The translations under genes were made by a program, and so were the position numbers. From Cryptomeria japonica (lineage: Eukaryota > Streptophyta > Pinopsida > Cupressales > Cupressaceae): a stretch of 64,000 bases of DNA. Shown here in pieces: positions 35,951 to 47,340 of the stretch; the stretch's first letter is position 1; each line of letters begins with the position of its first letter. The stretch is from assembly GCF_030272615.1 (NCBI RefSeq), contig NC_081405.1:606367677-606431676 (forward strand). The letters run 5' to 3'. The notes under the pieces were generated by a model, which was not told the origin of the DNA, did not search any database, and saw only the letters and a list, made by a program, of their open reading frames with translations.

Positions 35951-36239
35951 CCAACAACTTTAGTTTAGGCAATGACTTAGGGATTTTTGGTATCGGTGGG
36001 ATTTTTAGGGTCTCTATCAAAATTATTAAGGACATATTTAGCCTTTTATTTATTCTTTTCAAAAAATCATCTCAGCTCCCTATAAAACCATGGATTTTTA
36101 CATTTTTAAATTTGATGCTCAACAGTGGCTCTGATTGGGGATGAGGGTATGCCACAAATACCTTCAAGGGCCTAGAATATCTAGTGAATAGGGACCTACT
36201 AATTTGGTGGTTGGTGGTATATACAATGGAAAATGAATC

Positions 36240-37340
36240 CTAACCTACTGTACATGGAATAATATTTAAAGAGAAAAATCTCTTCAAGAACTGTCTATGT
36301 ACTGGCAATTCCTGATTGTCTCTTGTTGCACTTTGTATATAATAAGAATCCTCCCCTGCTTTCTCCATAATCACATATGGCTCAAGCCAAAGGGCCTCAA
36401 ACTTTCCATGCTTACCTTTGTCCTAGTTTCTGGCATCCCACATCAGGACCCAATCACCTATCTCAAACTTCCTATTTGTTGCCTTTTTGTCATATAACCT
36501 TTTCATTTGATTTTGTGCCTTAACATTCTGCCTCTAGGCTTCTACTCTGATCTCATCAAGCTCTACTAGCTGAACAAGCCTCTCCTACAAAGGATCTTCC
36601 ACATCAATTTCTTCTCGTATCATAAATCTGTGGAAATGTAGAAGATTATCCAACGGAAGTCTAGCTTTCTTGCCATAAACTAGTTTAAACGGAGACTTTC
36701 ATGTGGACTTCTTGATTGTTATTCTATCAGACCAAAGTGCTAGACTCAATTTTCAATCCCACCCTTTTTTATTTTGTCCTAGCATCTTCTTGATGATTTT
36801 GAGGATATTTTTATTGTTGGATTTAGCTTTCCCGTTACCTTGGGGATGATATGGAGATAAATGGGATATTTTGATGCCATACTCCTCACAGAAGGTGTTG
36901 AATTCCTCAGATCTGAAGCACATTCCATTATCAGCAATAATCCTCGCAGGGACACCGAATTTGGTAATGATATTTTCCATCATGAATTTGATGACTACTT
37001 TGCTAGTAGCTTGCTTGGTAGGAATTGCTTCAACCCATTTGGTTAAGTAATCTATGGCTACCAATATCCACCTAGGACCTCCACTAGATTTGTTTGATAT
37101 CTCCCCAATGAAATCCAACCCCCATTGTTGAAAAGGTTCTTCAACCTGCATAGGTCTTAATGGGAGTGCCCCCTGATACTTCAATTTTGCTGAGAACTTC
37201 TGGCATGCTTCACACTTCCTAACATATGTATAGAAGTTATTGAATACGCATGGCCAATAATATCCACCCCTCAATATTTTATGAGTTGTGGTTTTATCAG
37301 AAAAATGACAACCACATACCCCACCATGCATTTTCTGCAA
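36240..37340 (-). pseudogene. Integrase of the giant gypsy element (broken)
   Basis: The HHCC finger reads YYWPCVFNNFYTYVRKCEAC. The core has GLDFIGEI and IADNGMCF for the two aspartates, but the third position reads GNGKAKSNNK where family members have GNGQAE, so the catalytic Glu is Lys. The C-terminal half is open with stops to about 36240 (RKFEIGDWVLMWDARN, then LWLEPYVIMEKAGEDSYYI). No chromodomain is present. It is followed at 36124 by the LTR. I could not see a good polypurine tract before the LTR. Confidence 0.85.
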
Positions 37341-37344
37341 GATT

Positions 37345-38016
37345 CCTTTTGCTTGATGTTAATCTAGGCAAAGCAATAAGATCACATCTCTATTTTTCCA
37401 ATACAAGTTGTTGTTAATGATCACATACTTTAATAATTTCAACTTCAAGGTCCTCTTTTTATTATCATTCATATTGTCTAGACACTTCATATTTTTAAGA
37501 TAATACACAACATCTGTGTATCATGTTGTGTGCTCGATGCTGAAACTAGCTTCCTCAAGCCCAACTTTATTTACTTGAAATCCTTCAGAATCTACTCCTG
37601 CCATGAGTTTAGCTAATCCTTGGCCCTTAATGACTTGTGAAATCTTGAGCTCATTGTTAAACTCCTGGATTTGATTGATCCATTTGCACATTTTCCCTGT
37701 TACTTATGTCTGTCTGAAAATATCTTTCACTGCTGCATTAGGAACATAAGTTGTGATCTCTGCCCCTACTAGGTATGGTCTAAAGTGTTTTACTGCTCTT
37801 ACTAGAGCATAGGCCTACTTCTCATTTATATCATACTTGATCTCAGATGGGCTCAACAATTTGTTGAAGTACGCAATGGGTTGCTCACAACCATTTTGTT
37901 TCTTCTATAGTAATATTGTTGCTACCGTGTGACAAGAGGCAAAAGAGAAGATCAAAAATGGTTTTCTAAAATCTGGTGATATCAGTACTGGTGCCTCGGA
38001 TATTACCCTTTTGATT
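37345..38016 (-). pseudogene. RNase H region of the giant gypsy element
   Basis: The frame continues from RT on the far side of the nested chromovirus and reads VISEAPVLISPDFRKPF, then QPIAYFNKLLSPSEIKYD and YALVRAVKHFRPYLVGAEI. This is the ordinary gypsy RNase H (RT connection). The usual catalytic Asp of the first motif is replaced (FSFASCHTVATILL), so the domain is degenerate, just as in the Tat-like element. Stops at several places break it. The enzyme role has probably passed to the archaeal-type domain at 46300-46854. Confidence 0.7.
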
Positions 38017-38021
38017 ACTAT

Positions 38022-38763
38022 TGATACAGGACTTTTTCCTATGGAAATAAATTGCAATAAATATAATTAGATAAATGTAATTATGAATATTATTATAGTT
38101 ATGAAAGGGTGTGATTTTTGGTAACCACCCTGTGACATTATATAAACCTGTGAATTAATAAAGAAGGATACACAGAGAGAGAGGGAGAAAATAATAGAAG
38201 CAAAAGAAATTGAAAGAAGCAAAAGTGAGAGGATAGTTAAGGTCTGGTGGTTGGGCATTGAGCATTGGAGAAGGGGCATATAGTGTGTGTCCAACTTGGG
38301 GTACAACATAAACCCGGGAGTGACCTAGCCAGGGCTGTGTTTATTTCATGTTGTGAAGACATGTGGGATTCTGTGTAAGAACCGTGTCCTCCTGGAGTGC
38401 TTCCTTGCTTGGAAACCCTAGGCCTATAACTAATCCTCTACATGCAGGAAAACAACCTCTCCATGATTTACAGATATGTATTAATCAATTTTATTTATAA
38501 TCATTTCCCTAATGTTTCACTGCTACAAATTATTATCTCAATTTTTTATTATTGATTATTGATGTACATTCATCTTTAATATAATTGTTCTATAAATGTT
38601 TTGAAGGTTAATTCAATATAAAATAATATAAATTTTATGAGTGATTAGTTTATCATTCCCTTGAATAATTACTTTTGGTTAATTTAATTAGGTTTAACTT
38701 AATATTTGATTTATTTAATCCGCTACAAATACTTAATAAATCACAGGGGAAAAGACCATTACA
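38022..38763 (+). repeat. 5' LTR of the chromovirus
   Basis: It begins TGATACAGGAC (the other copy begins TGTTACGAGAC) and ends CCATTACA. A TATATAAAC sequence at about 38137, followed by the start of a repeated AGAGAGAG stretch, is a likely TATA region. It has a 14-bp extra segment near its start that is absent from the 3' LTR. Confidence 0.92.
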
Positions 38764-38765
38764 TT

Positions 38766-38779
38766 TGGTATCAGAGCCA
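38766..38779 (+). other. Primer-binding site of the chromovirus
   Basis: TGGTATCAGAGCCA, a full match to the initiator tRNA-Met complement, lies 2 bp after the LTR. Confidence 0.92.
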
Positions 38780-39693
38780 AATCGATCTTGAGAGCGTGTA
38801 CGAGATCATTCAATTTTATTTGATTATGTTGCTAAACATTTATCTTCCCTATCTTACACATTGGAAAATAAAATCATCAAGACAATAAAATAGTAGTTAC
38901 TTTTTAATTTAGGTTTTGATTCAAGATTATTAGACTCCCTATAAATCATTTACCAAAGTATTTACCATCACATTTTTATTACTAAATATGACTTTATGAG
39001 TGGATTACTTCTCATTAAGAAATAATTACTAATAAAATAGGCCAAATTTTTAACATCTTTAAATGTAAATATGGTAAATTATGTGAGAAAAAAAAACCAT
39101 TCTTAGTAGACAGTAACTTTTAGTTAACCCTTTGTATGTTTTTTTTAAAAAGAGGGAGAAATAGGAAGATTTGAGAGATAAACCCTAGATTACACATAAT
39201 CTATCAATCTTTTAGAATTAAAATTATATTTTAGTTTGTTGTATGTATTAAATTTTTATTTTTTTTATTTGAACCAATGACATTTGTTTTAAGTTTATTT
39301 ATGTTTTATTTTTATTTATTTTTATTTATTTTCTATGAGTATCTAACAAAAACCTTGGATTTCACAGAGAGAGAGAGATCCGCATCAACTTTGCCTTTTG
39401 CAACTCTCTGAGGGCATTAAATCAGATGATGCATTTATATCCCTTGTTCTAAAATTATTTTCACTAGTTCCTTGTTGGATTCCCAACTTGATATTTGTTG
39501 CTCTTGGCATTAAAAAAATAAAAATAAATCTAAATTGTCTTGTAAGGAAAATAAATTAGTTAAGCAAAGGAAGTACATTTGAAAACATATACATCTTTAA
39601 ATAATTGAAAAAACGCTAAGCTAGAGAATTGCCTTAAGACAAAAATTTGGTAAAGACCTTAGGGAAATAAAAAAAGGGAATTGACCCATCACA
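38780..39693 (+). other. Leader of the chromovirus
   Basis: There is no gene here. It is AT-rich, and a 7-fold GA repeat occurs near 39366. Confidence 0.5.
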
Positions 39694-40830
39694 ATGGCTT
39701 TAGAAAATTACCAAAAAGCTTACGAAGACCTAGAGAGAACCAATCAAGTCCTACTAAATGAAATCGCCTAACTAGAGGCTCAAGTCAATCAACTTAAGAA
39801 GGAATCTATAGAACGAAGCAAACAACAAGAGATGTCAATCTCAAAGAGCAAGAAAAGTTATCGATCAAAACGACATCAAAACAATAGAAATGAAAAACAT
39901 AGAACAAAAAGTAAACGACAATGAGAATCATTCAAAGAGAGTGACACTTCCAAATCAAACAACTCTGACACTTGTGAATCAAAATCCTCAGAAAACACAT
40001 TTAGCAAACAAACACAACGAGAATTAGATAATTTTGCCCATAAAATGAAGCTACCTGAATATAGTGGCGACACTAGTACAGGAGAGGAAGCAGAGCAGTG
40101 GTTGACTAACCTAGAAAGATATTTTGACTTACAAAACACAAGTACCTATGCTAGAAAAAAGATCACCACCTACCAATTGAGAAGTAGTGCATTAAATTGG
40201 TGGCAAGATATAGTTAGATCTTTAAAGCTATGAATTGATAGAACAAAATGGTCACAATTTAAAAAATTATTTCAACAGAAATATCTTTCCGATTACTTTT
40301 TACAAGAAAAGAAGAATGAATTTTTTGAATTGAAACAAAGGCTACAAATTGTAAGTGAATATAAACAAAACTTTGAAAGACTTAATAGATTTGTACCATT
40401 CATAGAAGGACATGATCATGTTGTTAGATTTATCAATGGTTTAAGATATGAATACCAAGCTCAAGTATGGTGCGGCAAGCCAGTATTAGTAGATGAAGTT
40501 GCACAAATTGCAGAAAAAATTGAAAATTATCATCAAATTTCAAGACAAAAAAGAGAAAATCGCAAAAGAAATAGGGAAGGATCACATAAGGAAACTTTAA
40601 AACAAGGAAGACAATATTCCAACCAAAATATCATTCAGTGTAGATCCACCAATATGTCCCATTTCAACAAAGACCACAAAACATCATCAAGAATTCAATG
40701 TTGGGCTTGTGGTGAGAATCATCTTCAGCGAAATTGTCCTCAAATGCACCCTTATTGTGGGAAATGTGGCAAGAACCACCATAAAAATGACCGTTCATGC
40801 AACCCCCAACAACACCAAAAATCAAGATAA
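39694..40830 (+). pseudogene. Chromovirus gag
   Basis: The start MALENYQKAYEDLERTNQ at 39694 leads into a coiled coil, then a Ser/Lys-rich part, and the gag core from 40045: MKLPEYSGDTSTGEEAEQWL, NWWQDIVRSLKL and FFELKQRLQIVSEYKQNFER. Two zinc knuckles end it, CWACGENHLQRNC and CGKCGKNHHKNDRSC. Stops at about 39769, 39921 and 40231 interrupt one continuous phase (the last a TGA). It packages the element RNA. Confidence 0.85.
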
Positions 40831-40883
40831 TAAGGTTTTCACCCCTTCCAACATGAAGATTTATGCAGCTGTAGACAAGTACG

Positions 40884-42435
40884 GTGCATTACCAACCTTC
40901 TTTAATTGAAATTAAAGGTTCTATAAATAATCATCCCATTGTTTTTCTTGTTGATTCAGGAAGTAGCCATAACTTTATTTCTCCTAGGGTTGTAGCACAA
41001 CTAAGGATTGCATCTAAATCAATTGAACCTTTAAATGTCGAAATGGCAGATGGTAGAATAGTTAGACAAATAGGTGCAATTATTGAAAAATTAAAATTTG
41101 AATTAGACAAGCTTGTAACATATGATCATTTTCACATATTAAATCTAGGTACGTATGATGCTATTCTAGGTATGAGTTGGTTGGAGAAAAATAATGCTTT
41201 CCTAGGTTGTGAAGACAAACAGGTTATGCTAAACTCTAACATGGGGACATGTCACATTTTACAGGGGGAGAAAAGACCTCTTCCCATTAAAACCATTTCA
41301 GCAATGCAAGTTAAGCGTAGTGCGAGGAAAAATTGTAAAATATTTTGTGCTATGCTTTTCAAAACATATGATAAATTTAAATTAGATATTAATATTAAAC
41401 CTATGGTGCAAGAATTTAAAGATGTGTTTCCCAAAGAATTAAATAGGTTACCTCCTAAATGATCTGTAGAACATGCAATTGATCTAGTTCCTGGGGCAGA
41501 ACCTGTCTCCAAAGCTCCCTATCGATAGTCAATCCCTAAATTAACTGAACTAAAAATCCAATTAATGCAATTGCTTAAGTAAGGTAAGATAAGGCCAAGT
41601 GTCTCTCCATGGGGTGCACCAGTATTATTCATTAAAAAGAAAGACGGGACCATGAGGTTATGCATAGATTATAGACAACTTAAAAAATTAACCATAAAGA
41701 ACAAGTACCCCTTGCCTCAAATTGATGACCTCCTAGACCAATTACATGCTGCCAAATGCTTTTCCAAAATAGATCTATGGTCAGGATACCATCAAATTCG
41801 TATTAAAGAATCTGACATTTCCAAAATGGCATTTCGAACATGATATGGTCATTATGAATTTGTGGTAATGCCTTTTGGTCTAACTAACACACCTACAACC
41901 TTTATGACCTTGATGCATGATATCTTCCAACTATTTCTAGATGTATTTGTTATCATCTTTTTGGATGACATATTAATATACTCAAAAAATGAGCAAGAAC
42001 ATGAGCAACATTTGAGGATGGTACTAGAGACCTTACAAAAAACACAAATTATATGCCAAATTAAGCAAGTGTGAATTCTTTAAATCAGAGGTACCTTATT
42101 TAGGTCATATAGTTTCAGAAATAGGTATTTCACCAGACCCTGCTAAGATTAAAGCAATTCAAGATTGGCCTATCCCCAAGGATGCTCATGAAGTAAGAAG
42201 TTTCCTAGGATTATCTGGGTTCTATCGTCGGTTTGTTAAAAACTATTCAAAAATTGTTGCACCTTTAACCAACCTAACTAAGAAAGATAAAAATTATAAA
42301 TGGATTGATGAATGTGATAAGGCTTTTGAAACATTAAAAACATTGCTAACAACTACACCTATTCTTTGCACCCCAAATTTTAGCAAACCTTTTGTTGTGA
42401 TTACAGTGCATGTGGGACAGGTATAGGTGGTGTTC
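40884..42435 (+). pseudogene. Chromovirus protease and reverse transcriptase
   Basis: The protease has PIVFLVDSGSSHNFISPRVV and later YDAILGMSWLEKNNAFLGCE, both signatures intact. RT begins after a stop at 41460: [47 protein letters not shown] and the catalytic [14 protein letters not shown]. It continues after a frameshift at about 42050 with [17 protein letters not shown] and [17 protein letters not shown]. Stops at 41528, 41579 and 41841 are at positions where Gln or Arg codons are usual. Confidence 0.9.
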
Positions 42436-42902
42436 TAATGCAGGATAACCAAGTTGTATGCTATGAATCAAGAAAATTATTACTTGCTGAAAGAAACTAT
42501 CCTATTCATGATCTTCAATTATTAGGGATTGTCCATGCCTTAAAGGTTTGGCAACACTATTTATTGGGAAACAAGTTTATTTTGAAAATAGACCATTGTA
42601 GTCTTCAACACATATTTACTCAACCTCAACTTAACATGAGACAAAGAAGGTGGATGGAACTCTTAACTGAATATGATTTCACTATCCAGTATGTTCCTGG
42701 AAAAGAGAATGTAGTGGAAGATGCCTTAAGTCAAAAAAGATTATGTGTTAATGCTTTGACATTGGTAAGGAGCCAATTTGAACATGATATCAAATCCAAA
42801 TTACCTATCGATGACTATTTCCAACCAATTTATGAAGGCCTCCAAAATCAGTCCCCTAATATCCATTTGAAAGATCGATTAGAACAATATTTACTAAGTT
42901 GA
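42436..42902 (+). pseudogene. Chromovirus RNase H
   Basis: After a frame change near 42425 the sequence reads VVCYESRKLLLAERNY, then DLQLLGIVHALKVWQHYLLG, ILKIDHCSLQHIFTQ and QRRWMELLTEYDFTIQY, ending PGKENVVEDALSQK. This is the gypsy RNase H from its second motif on. The first motif (the Asp-Ala stretch) lies across the frame change ([10 protein letters not shown], where Asp-Ala is usual). It removes RNA from the RNA-DNA hybrid. It is broken at the start. Confidence 0.85.
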
Positions 42903-44226
42903 AATGGACTCCTCTATTTTAAAGGAAGATTGTGTATTCCTAATATCCTTGGCATTAAATAACAAGTATTTAAATATTCTCATGATATACCTATAGCCGG
43001 ACACCCTGGATTTCAAAAAACCTATCTTTCAATCAAGAAAAACTACTTTTGGCCTCAAATGAAGAGTGAGATCCGTACTTATGTGAAACAATGCTTAACT
43101 TGTCAAAAGGTAAAAGCGGAACAGTGTAAACCTCATGGCCTCTTGCAACCCTTGTCTATTCCGGAGTGAAAATGGGAATCAATTAGTATGGAATTTATCA
43201 TTGGGTTACCTCGAACCCAAAAAGGTCATGATTCTATCTTTGTAGTAGAAGATCGATTAAGCAAAATGGCACATTTTCTACCCATAAATATAAAATCTTC
43301 TGCTTCTGACATTTCCCACATATTTGTTAAAGAAATTGTTAGATTGCATGGTATTCCAAAGAATATTATTTCAGAACGAGACCCTAGATTTACATCATCT
43401 TTTTGGAAATCTCTTTTTTTCTGAACTTGGCACTAAATTAAGCTTTAGTACTACATATCACCCTGAATATGATGGTCAAACTAAATGAATTAATAGAGTC
43501 TTAGAAGATATGTTGTGCATGTATACCATGGATAAACCCAAATCATGGGAGGACTACTTACATTTAGTTGCGTTTGCCTACAATCAATGATATCATTCAA
43601 CAATTAAGATGTCACCTTTTGAAGTTGTGTATGGTCAAAATTGTAACACACCTATCTCTTGGTTTGATCCTGTTCATAAGATTTGGTATGAAAATGAAAA
43701 CTTGTTAGCAATGGATGCTATTATTAACAAAGCCAAACAAAACATGAAAGCTGCCCAGGATCGATATAAAAGTTGGGTTGATTCCAAGAGGGCTACTCAA
43801 GATTTTGATGTTGGTGACCATGTTTTCTTAAGAGTCAAACCAAAAAGGATCTCATTAAAGCTTGGAACGTATTCTAAAATAGCTCCTCGTTATTGTGGTC
43901 CTTTTCAAATATTAGAATGAATAGGAAGTGTTGCTTATAGACTTGCTTTACCTCCTCAGTTACAAATTCATGATGTGTTTCATGTAAGTTTACTTAAGAA
44001 ATATATTCATAATGTAGATCATGTTATTCATTGGAAAAGTATTTTTATTGAACCTTCTTGTGAATTTAAAATTGAACCAGAAAGAATAATTGAAAAAAGA
44101 ACTAGAACATTAAGAAATAGAATTATAGAAGAAGTAAAAGTTAAACGGAGTCATTGTGGTAATGATAGTGCTACATGGGAAAAAGTTGATTTTACTAGAG
44201 TTCAATATCCACAATTGTTTGACTAA
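42903..44226 (+). pseudogene. Chromovirus integrase with C-terminal chromodomain
   Basis: The finger region reads IAGHPGFQKTYLSIKKNYFW and CLTCQKVKA. In the core, two aspartates have become Glu (ISMEFIIGL for MDFI and IISERDPRF for SDRD), and the third acid is Lys in DGQTK. The C terminus has DFDVGDHVFLRVKP, the GPF and VFHVSLLKKY stretches, and then PERIIEKRTRTLRNRIIEEV and ATWEKVDF, a chromodomain. In chromoviruses that domain directs insertion to heterochromatin. Stops and a frameshift at about 43420 break it. Confidence 0.88.
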
Positions 44227-44290
44227 ATGTTATTTTACATGTGTTAATGATACAGAAACTCCTCATGCTACTGAGGGCAGCAGCTGATTT

Positions 44291-44303
44291 ACAGGGGGAG
44301 AAA
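44291..44303 (+). other. Polypurine tract of the chromovirus
   Basis: ACAGGGGGAGAAA directly precedes the 3' LTR. Confidence 0.9.
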
Positions 44304-45028
44304 TGTTACGAGACTTTTTCCCATGGAAATAAATTGCAATAAATGTAATTATGAACATTATTATAGTTATGAAAGGGTGTGATTTTTGGTAACCACCCTG
44401 TGACATTATATAAACCCGTGAATTAATAAAGAAGGATACACACAGAGAGAGGGAGAAAATAATAGAAGCAAAAGAAATTGAAAGAAGCAAAAGTGAGAGG
44501 ATAGTTAAGGTCTGGTGGTTGGGCATTGAACATTGGAGAAGGGGCATACAGTGTGTGTCCAACTCGGGGTACAACGTACACCCAGGAGTGTCCTGGCCAG
44601 GGCTATGTTTATTTCATGTCGTGAAGACATATGGGGTTTTGTGTAAGAACCGTGTCCTCCTAGAGTACTTTGTCTGGAAACCCTAGGCCTATAACTAATC
44701 CTCTACATGTGGGAAAGCAACCTCTCCATGATTTACAGATATGTATTAATCAATTTTATTTATAATCATTGCCGTAATGTTTCACTGCTACAAATTATTA
44801 TCTCAATGTTTTATTATTGATTATTGATGTACATTCATCTTTAATATAATTGTTCTATAAATGTTTTGAAGGTTAATTCAATATAAAATAATATAAATTT
44901 TATGAGTGATTAGTTTATCATTCCCTTGAATAATTACTTTTGGTTAATTAAATTAGGTTTAACTTAATATTTGATTTATTTAATTCACTGCAAATACTTA
45001 ATAAATCACAGGGGCAAAGACCATTACA
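44304..45028 (+). repeat. 3' LTR of the chromovirus
   Basis: It begins TGTTACGAGAC and ends CCATTACA before ACTAT. It matches 38022-38763 over its whole length with a few differences. Confidence 0.95.
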
Positions 45029-45033
45029 ACTAT

Positions 45034-46212
45034 AAAGGAATCCAATGCTTCTGCATCCCAATCTATCTTGGCTCCTTTCTTCAACATCTGCACTATAGGC
45101 TTTACAATGTCTACAAAGTTTAGGATAAATCTCTCTACAAAGTTGATTTGTCCTAGGAATGACTGAGTGGCTTTAACAATTTCTCGAATGGGGACTTCAT
45201 TGATTGCAGCCACTCTTTTAGGATCAATTTTTACTCCCTCCTTAGATACTATGTGTCCTAGGAGCTTTCCTTCCTCAACTCCAAAATGACATTTCTTTAG
45301 ATTAAGAGAGATCCCATATTCTAAAGCTTTTTTGAAAATCTTTTCAAGGTGATTGCAGTGGTCTTCAACTTTTTTTGAGTAAGTGGTTAGATCATCCTGA
45401 TATACCACCATTATCACATCTATTAGCTCTATAAATTCCACATCCATTGCTCTTTGGAAAGTTGCTCTAGTATTAGTTAGGCCAAATGGCATCCTTGCAT
45501 ACACATAAGTATCCCATGGTGTTGTAAAGGTTGTCTTGTATTGCTCAGCCTCCCTGACTTTCACTTGGTTGTAACCTGAGAATCCATCCATCATAGATAA
45601 TAGTTCACATCTAGTTACCTTTTGCAACATGATATCCATATTTGGTGATGGGTAATTATTCTTCAAAGATGATAAATTCAATTTCCTAAAGTCTACATAG
45701 AGTCTTATATTTCCATTCTTTTTTTTGACAGGCACTAGGTTTGAAACCCAAGTGGAATACCTACAAGGTTTGATTATCCCCACATCTCTCATTTTTATTA
45801 TTTCTTCTCTCATCTTAGGTAGCAAGGTTGGATTTATAGGTCTCTGTTTTTGTCTAAATGGCTTGCCATCAGGTTTAAGGGGTATTTCATGCTGGAAAAG
45901 ATCTTCTCTATAAGCTTTGAGGTCATCATATGACCATGCAAAAACATGCCTATACTTTCTGAGCAATATTATTAGTTGTTGCTTCATTTTAGGGGTTAAT
46001 TTATTTCCAACAAACACATGTCTTGGTGATTCCTCGTTTCCCAAGTTAACTTGTTCAACGTCACTTTCTCTAGCTGTAGTCACTTTAGTTTCTATTGTGT
46101 CCTGTGCATTGAAATTCCTTTCTAATGCAACCAAACCTCTTGGTAGTTTGTTTGATTTCATTTTTATGATCTCTTGTCCGAACAAGGTTTCTTTCCCATC
46201 AGTCTCTTCCAC
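45034..46212 (-). pseudogene. Reverse transcriptase of the giant gypsy element
   Basis: The frame from 46212 begins with the pre-RT stretch YRHVFAWSYDDLKAY and then has the palm: [51 protein letters not shown] and the catalytic box VYQDDLTTYS (Gln where Leu or Val is usual). LGHIVSKEGVKIDPKRV and SFLGQINFVERFI follow. The frame is open for more than 1 kb without a stop, unusually well kept for this window. It ends at the chromovirus insertion at 45028, and the phase resumes at 38016. Confidence 0.92.
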
Positions 46213-46299
46213 AAAGTCATTAAATTTAATAGCCTATGCTTGATAATGATCCACACACTGCAAGAAGTTTAGCAAGTCAGCATCATCTTGAAAAAATTG

Positions 46300-46854
46300 C
46301 TAGTTGTATAGGTTATCAGGGATAGAAGATTTGACTTTTATCTCCAATTTTGATATCCCATTCAATGTCACATCACTTTCCTTTAGTGCAATATTCACCA
46401 GAAAGTCATCCATTATGTTCTTTGACCTATCAACCCAATTTATCTGAAAGGCATCAAACAATTCAATGGTGTCCCACACTACATTCCTATATTGCTTCAA
46501 TCTGATATGTTTATAGGCATATTTTTTCTTAATTTGGGACACTATCAATTCTGAGTCCCCAAATACACTAAGGATTTTAATTCCATGCTTAATTGCTAGG
46601 TTCAGTCCTGTGATTAGAGCCTCATACTCAGCAATATTGCTGGTAAATTCAAATATTAACTTAAAAGAATACTTAAATGTTTCTCCACTTGGTGAAATGA
46701 ATAGAATCCCAGCCTCACTTCCTTCCTTACTGCACGAGCCATCAAAGTACATGCGCCACACTTGATCATTAGTTTCTTTGATGCAAGACTCAATTGGGGA
46801 CAAATCCTTAGTCTTTGGCTTTGTCAATTGTACTTTAAAATTATCTATGTCTGA
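46300..46854 (-). pseudogene. Archaeal-type RNase H located between protease and RT
   Basis: The domain reads VWRMYFDGSCSKEGSEAGIL, SNIAEYEALITGLNLAIKHG, SVFGDSELIVSQIKKKY and, at the end, RSKNIMDDFLVNIALKES. The acids D29, E67, D91 and D141 of the 46827 frame line up with those of the archaeal-type RNase H in the Tat-like element at 2293-1907, so the catalytic set is kept. Protease, this domain and RT share one phase with stops only at 46855, 46297 and about 46234. The order gag-protease-RNase H-RT is therefore real and not a rearrangement between elements. Confidence 0.88.
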
Positions 46855-47340
46855 CTAAATAAAACATATTGGCTCAGGCATTTCCATATCCTCAATGATA
46901 TATGAGGAACGAAGTTCTCTCTTAATTCTCACTTCATGTCCATTCACTGGTATGGTAGCATATGATAGATCTAATTGGACATGTCCTCCTATCATATTTG
47001 ACCACTGTCTAGACAACAAAATCCCATAATTAGGAGGGACATCCACCACTATGATATCTGTCTTATAGGATGCCTCAGGGCATGCTGCTAACTTAAACTC
47101 CACATCCTTCATAACACCCACTACTGGGATAGATATTTTATCCATAGCATAACACTTGCCAAATGTTGTATCCACCCTCATTCCAAGTTCTCTCATGACT
47201 CCCACAAGCATAACATTTATCGATGCTCTTGAATCAATCATGCAATATTTTATCATCTTATTATTGATCATCAAAGCTAGGTAAAAAGGGTCTACTTGGG
47301 AAGGATTCTTTGTTATTGTTGACCCCAAGTATATGGCTAG
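46855..47340 (-). pseudogene. Aspartic protease of the giant gypsy element
   Basis: The frame holds KYCMIDSRASINVMLVGVM, where the family has Asp-Ser-Gly-Ala. The Gly-to-Arg change (a single G-to-A step) would destroy the active site. Later ILLSRQWSNMIGGHVQLDL corresponds to the ILGRPW signature. It is followed by a stop at 46855 and then the RNase H. It would cleave the polyprotein. Confidence 0.8.

Larger units (their letters stand above)
31176..36124 (-). repeat. 3' LTR of the giant gypsy element
   Basis: On the minus strand it starts TGTTGAGCATC at 36124 and ends GAGATCCAACA at 31176, 4949 bp. The corresponding 5' LTR is 50847-51546 joined to 59306-62561. The LTR start is confirmed independently by the opposite-strand copy at 62562 (TGTTGAGCATT). 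It contains a long sense-strand ORF (34833 to about 32246), a stretch rich in TCGATGA-like motifs (35150-35950) and about 1 kb after the ORF. GTACC at 31171-31175 would be the left target duplication. Confidence 0.8.
38022..45028 (+). mobile_element. Ty3/gypsy chromovirus with chromodomain, complete ends
   Basis: It is 7007 bp long with LTRs at 38022-38763 and 44304-45028, an initiator-Met PBS, a polypurine tract, and gag, protease, RT, RNase H, integrase and chromodomain in that order. The target duplication ACTAT lies at 38017-38021 and 45029-45033. It sits in the pol gene of the giant element, between RT and RNase H. The LTRs are very alike, so it is younger than its host. Stops, two frameshifts and altered integrase residues make it inactive. 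Confidence 0.95.

Noticed and set aside
31176-36124. Env-like third gene between integrase and a short LTR
   Set aside because: The position of the LTR start at 36124, repeated at 62562, puts the ORF inside the LTR. It also lacks a signal peptide, transmembrane segment or glycoprotein pattern.
38067-38309. Minus-strand ORF with hydrophobic segment, repeated at 44263-44574
   Set aside because: It lies in the two chromovirus LTRs, on the wrong strand, over the promoter region. The duplication is that of the LTRs.
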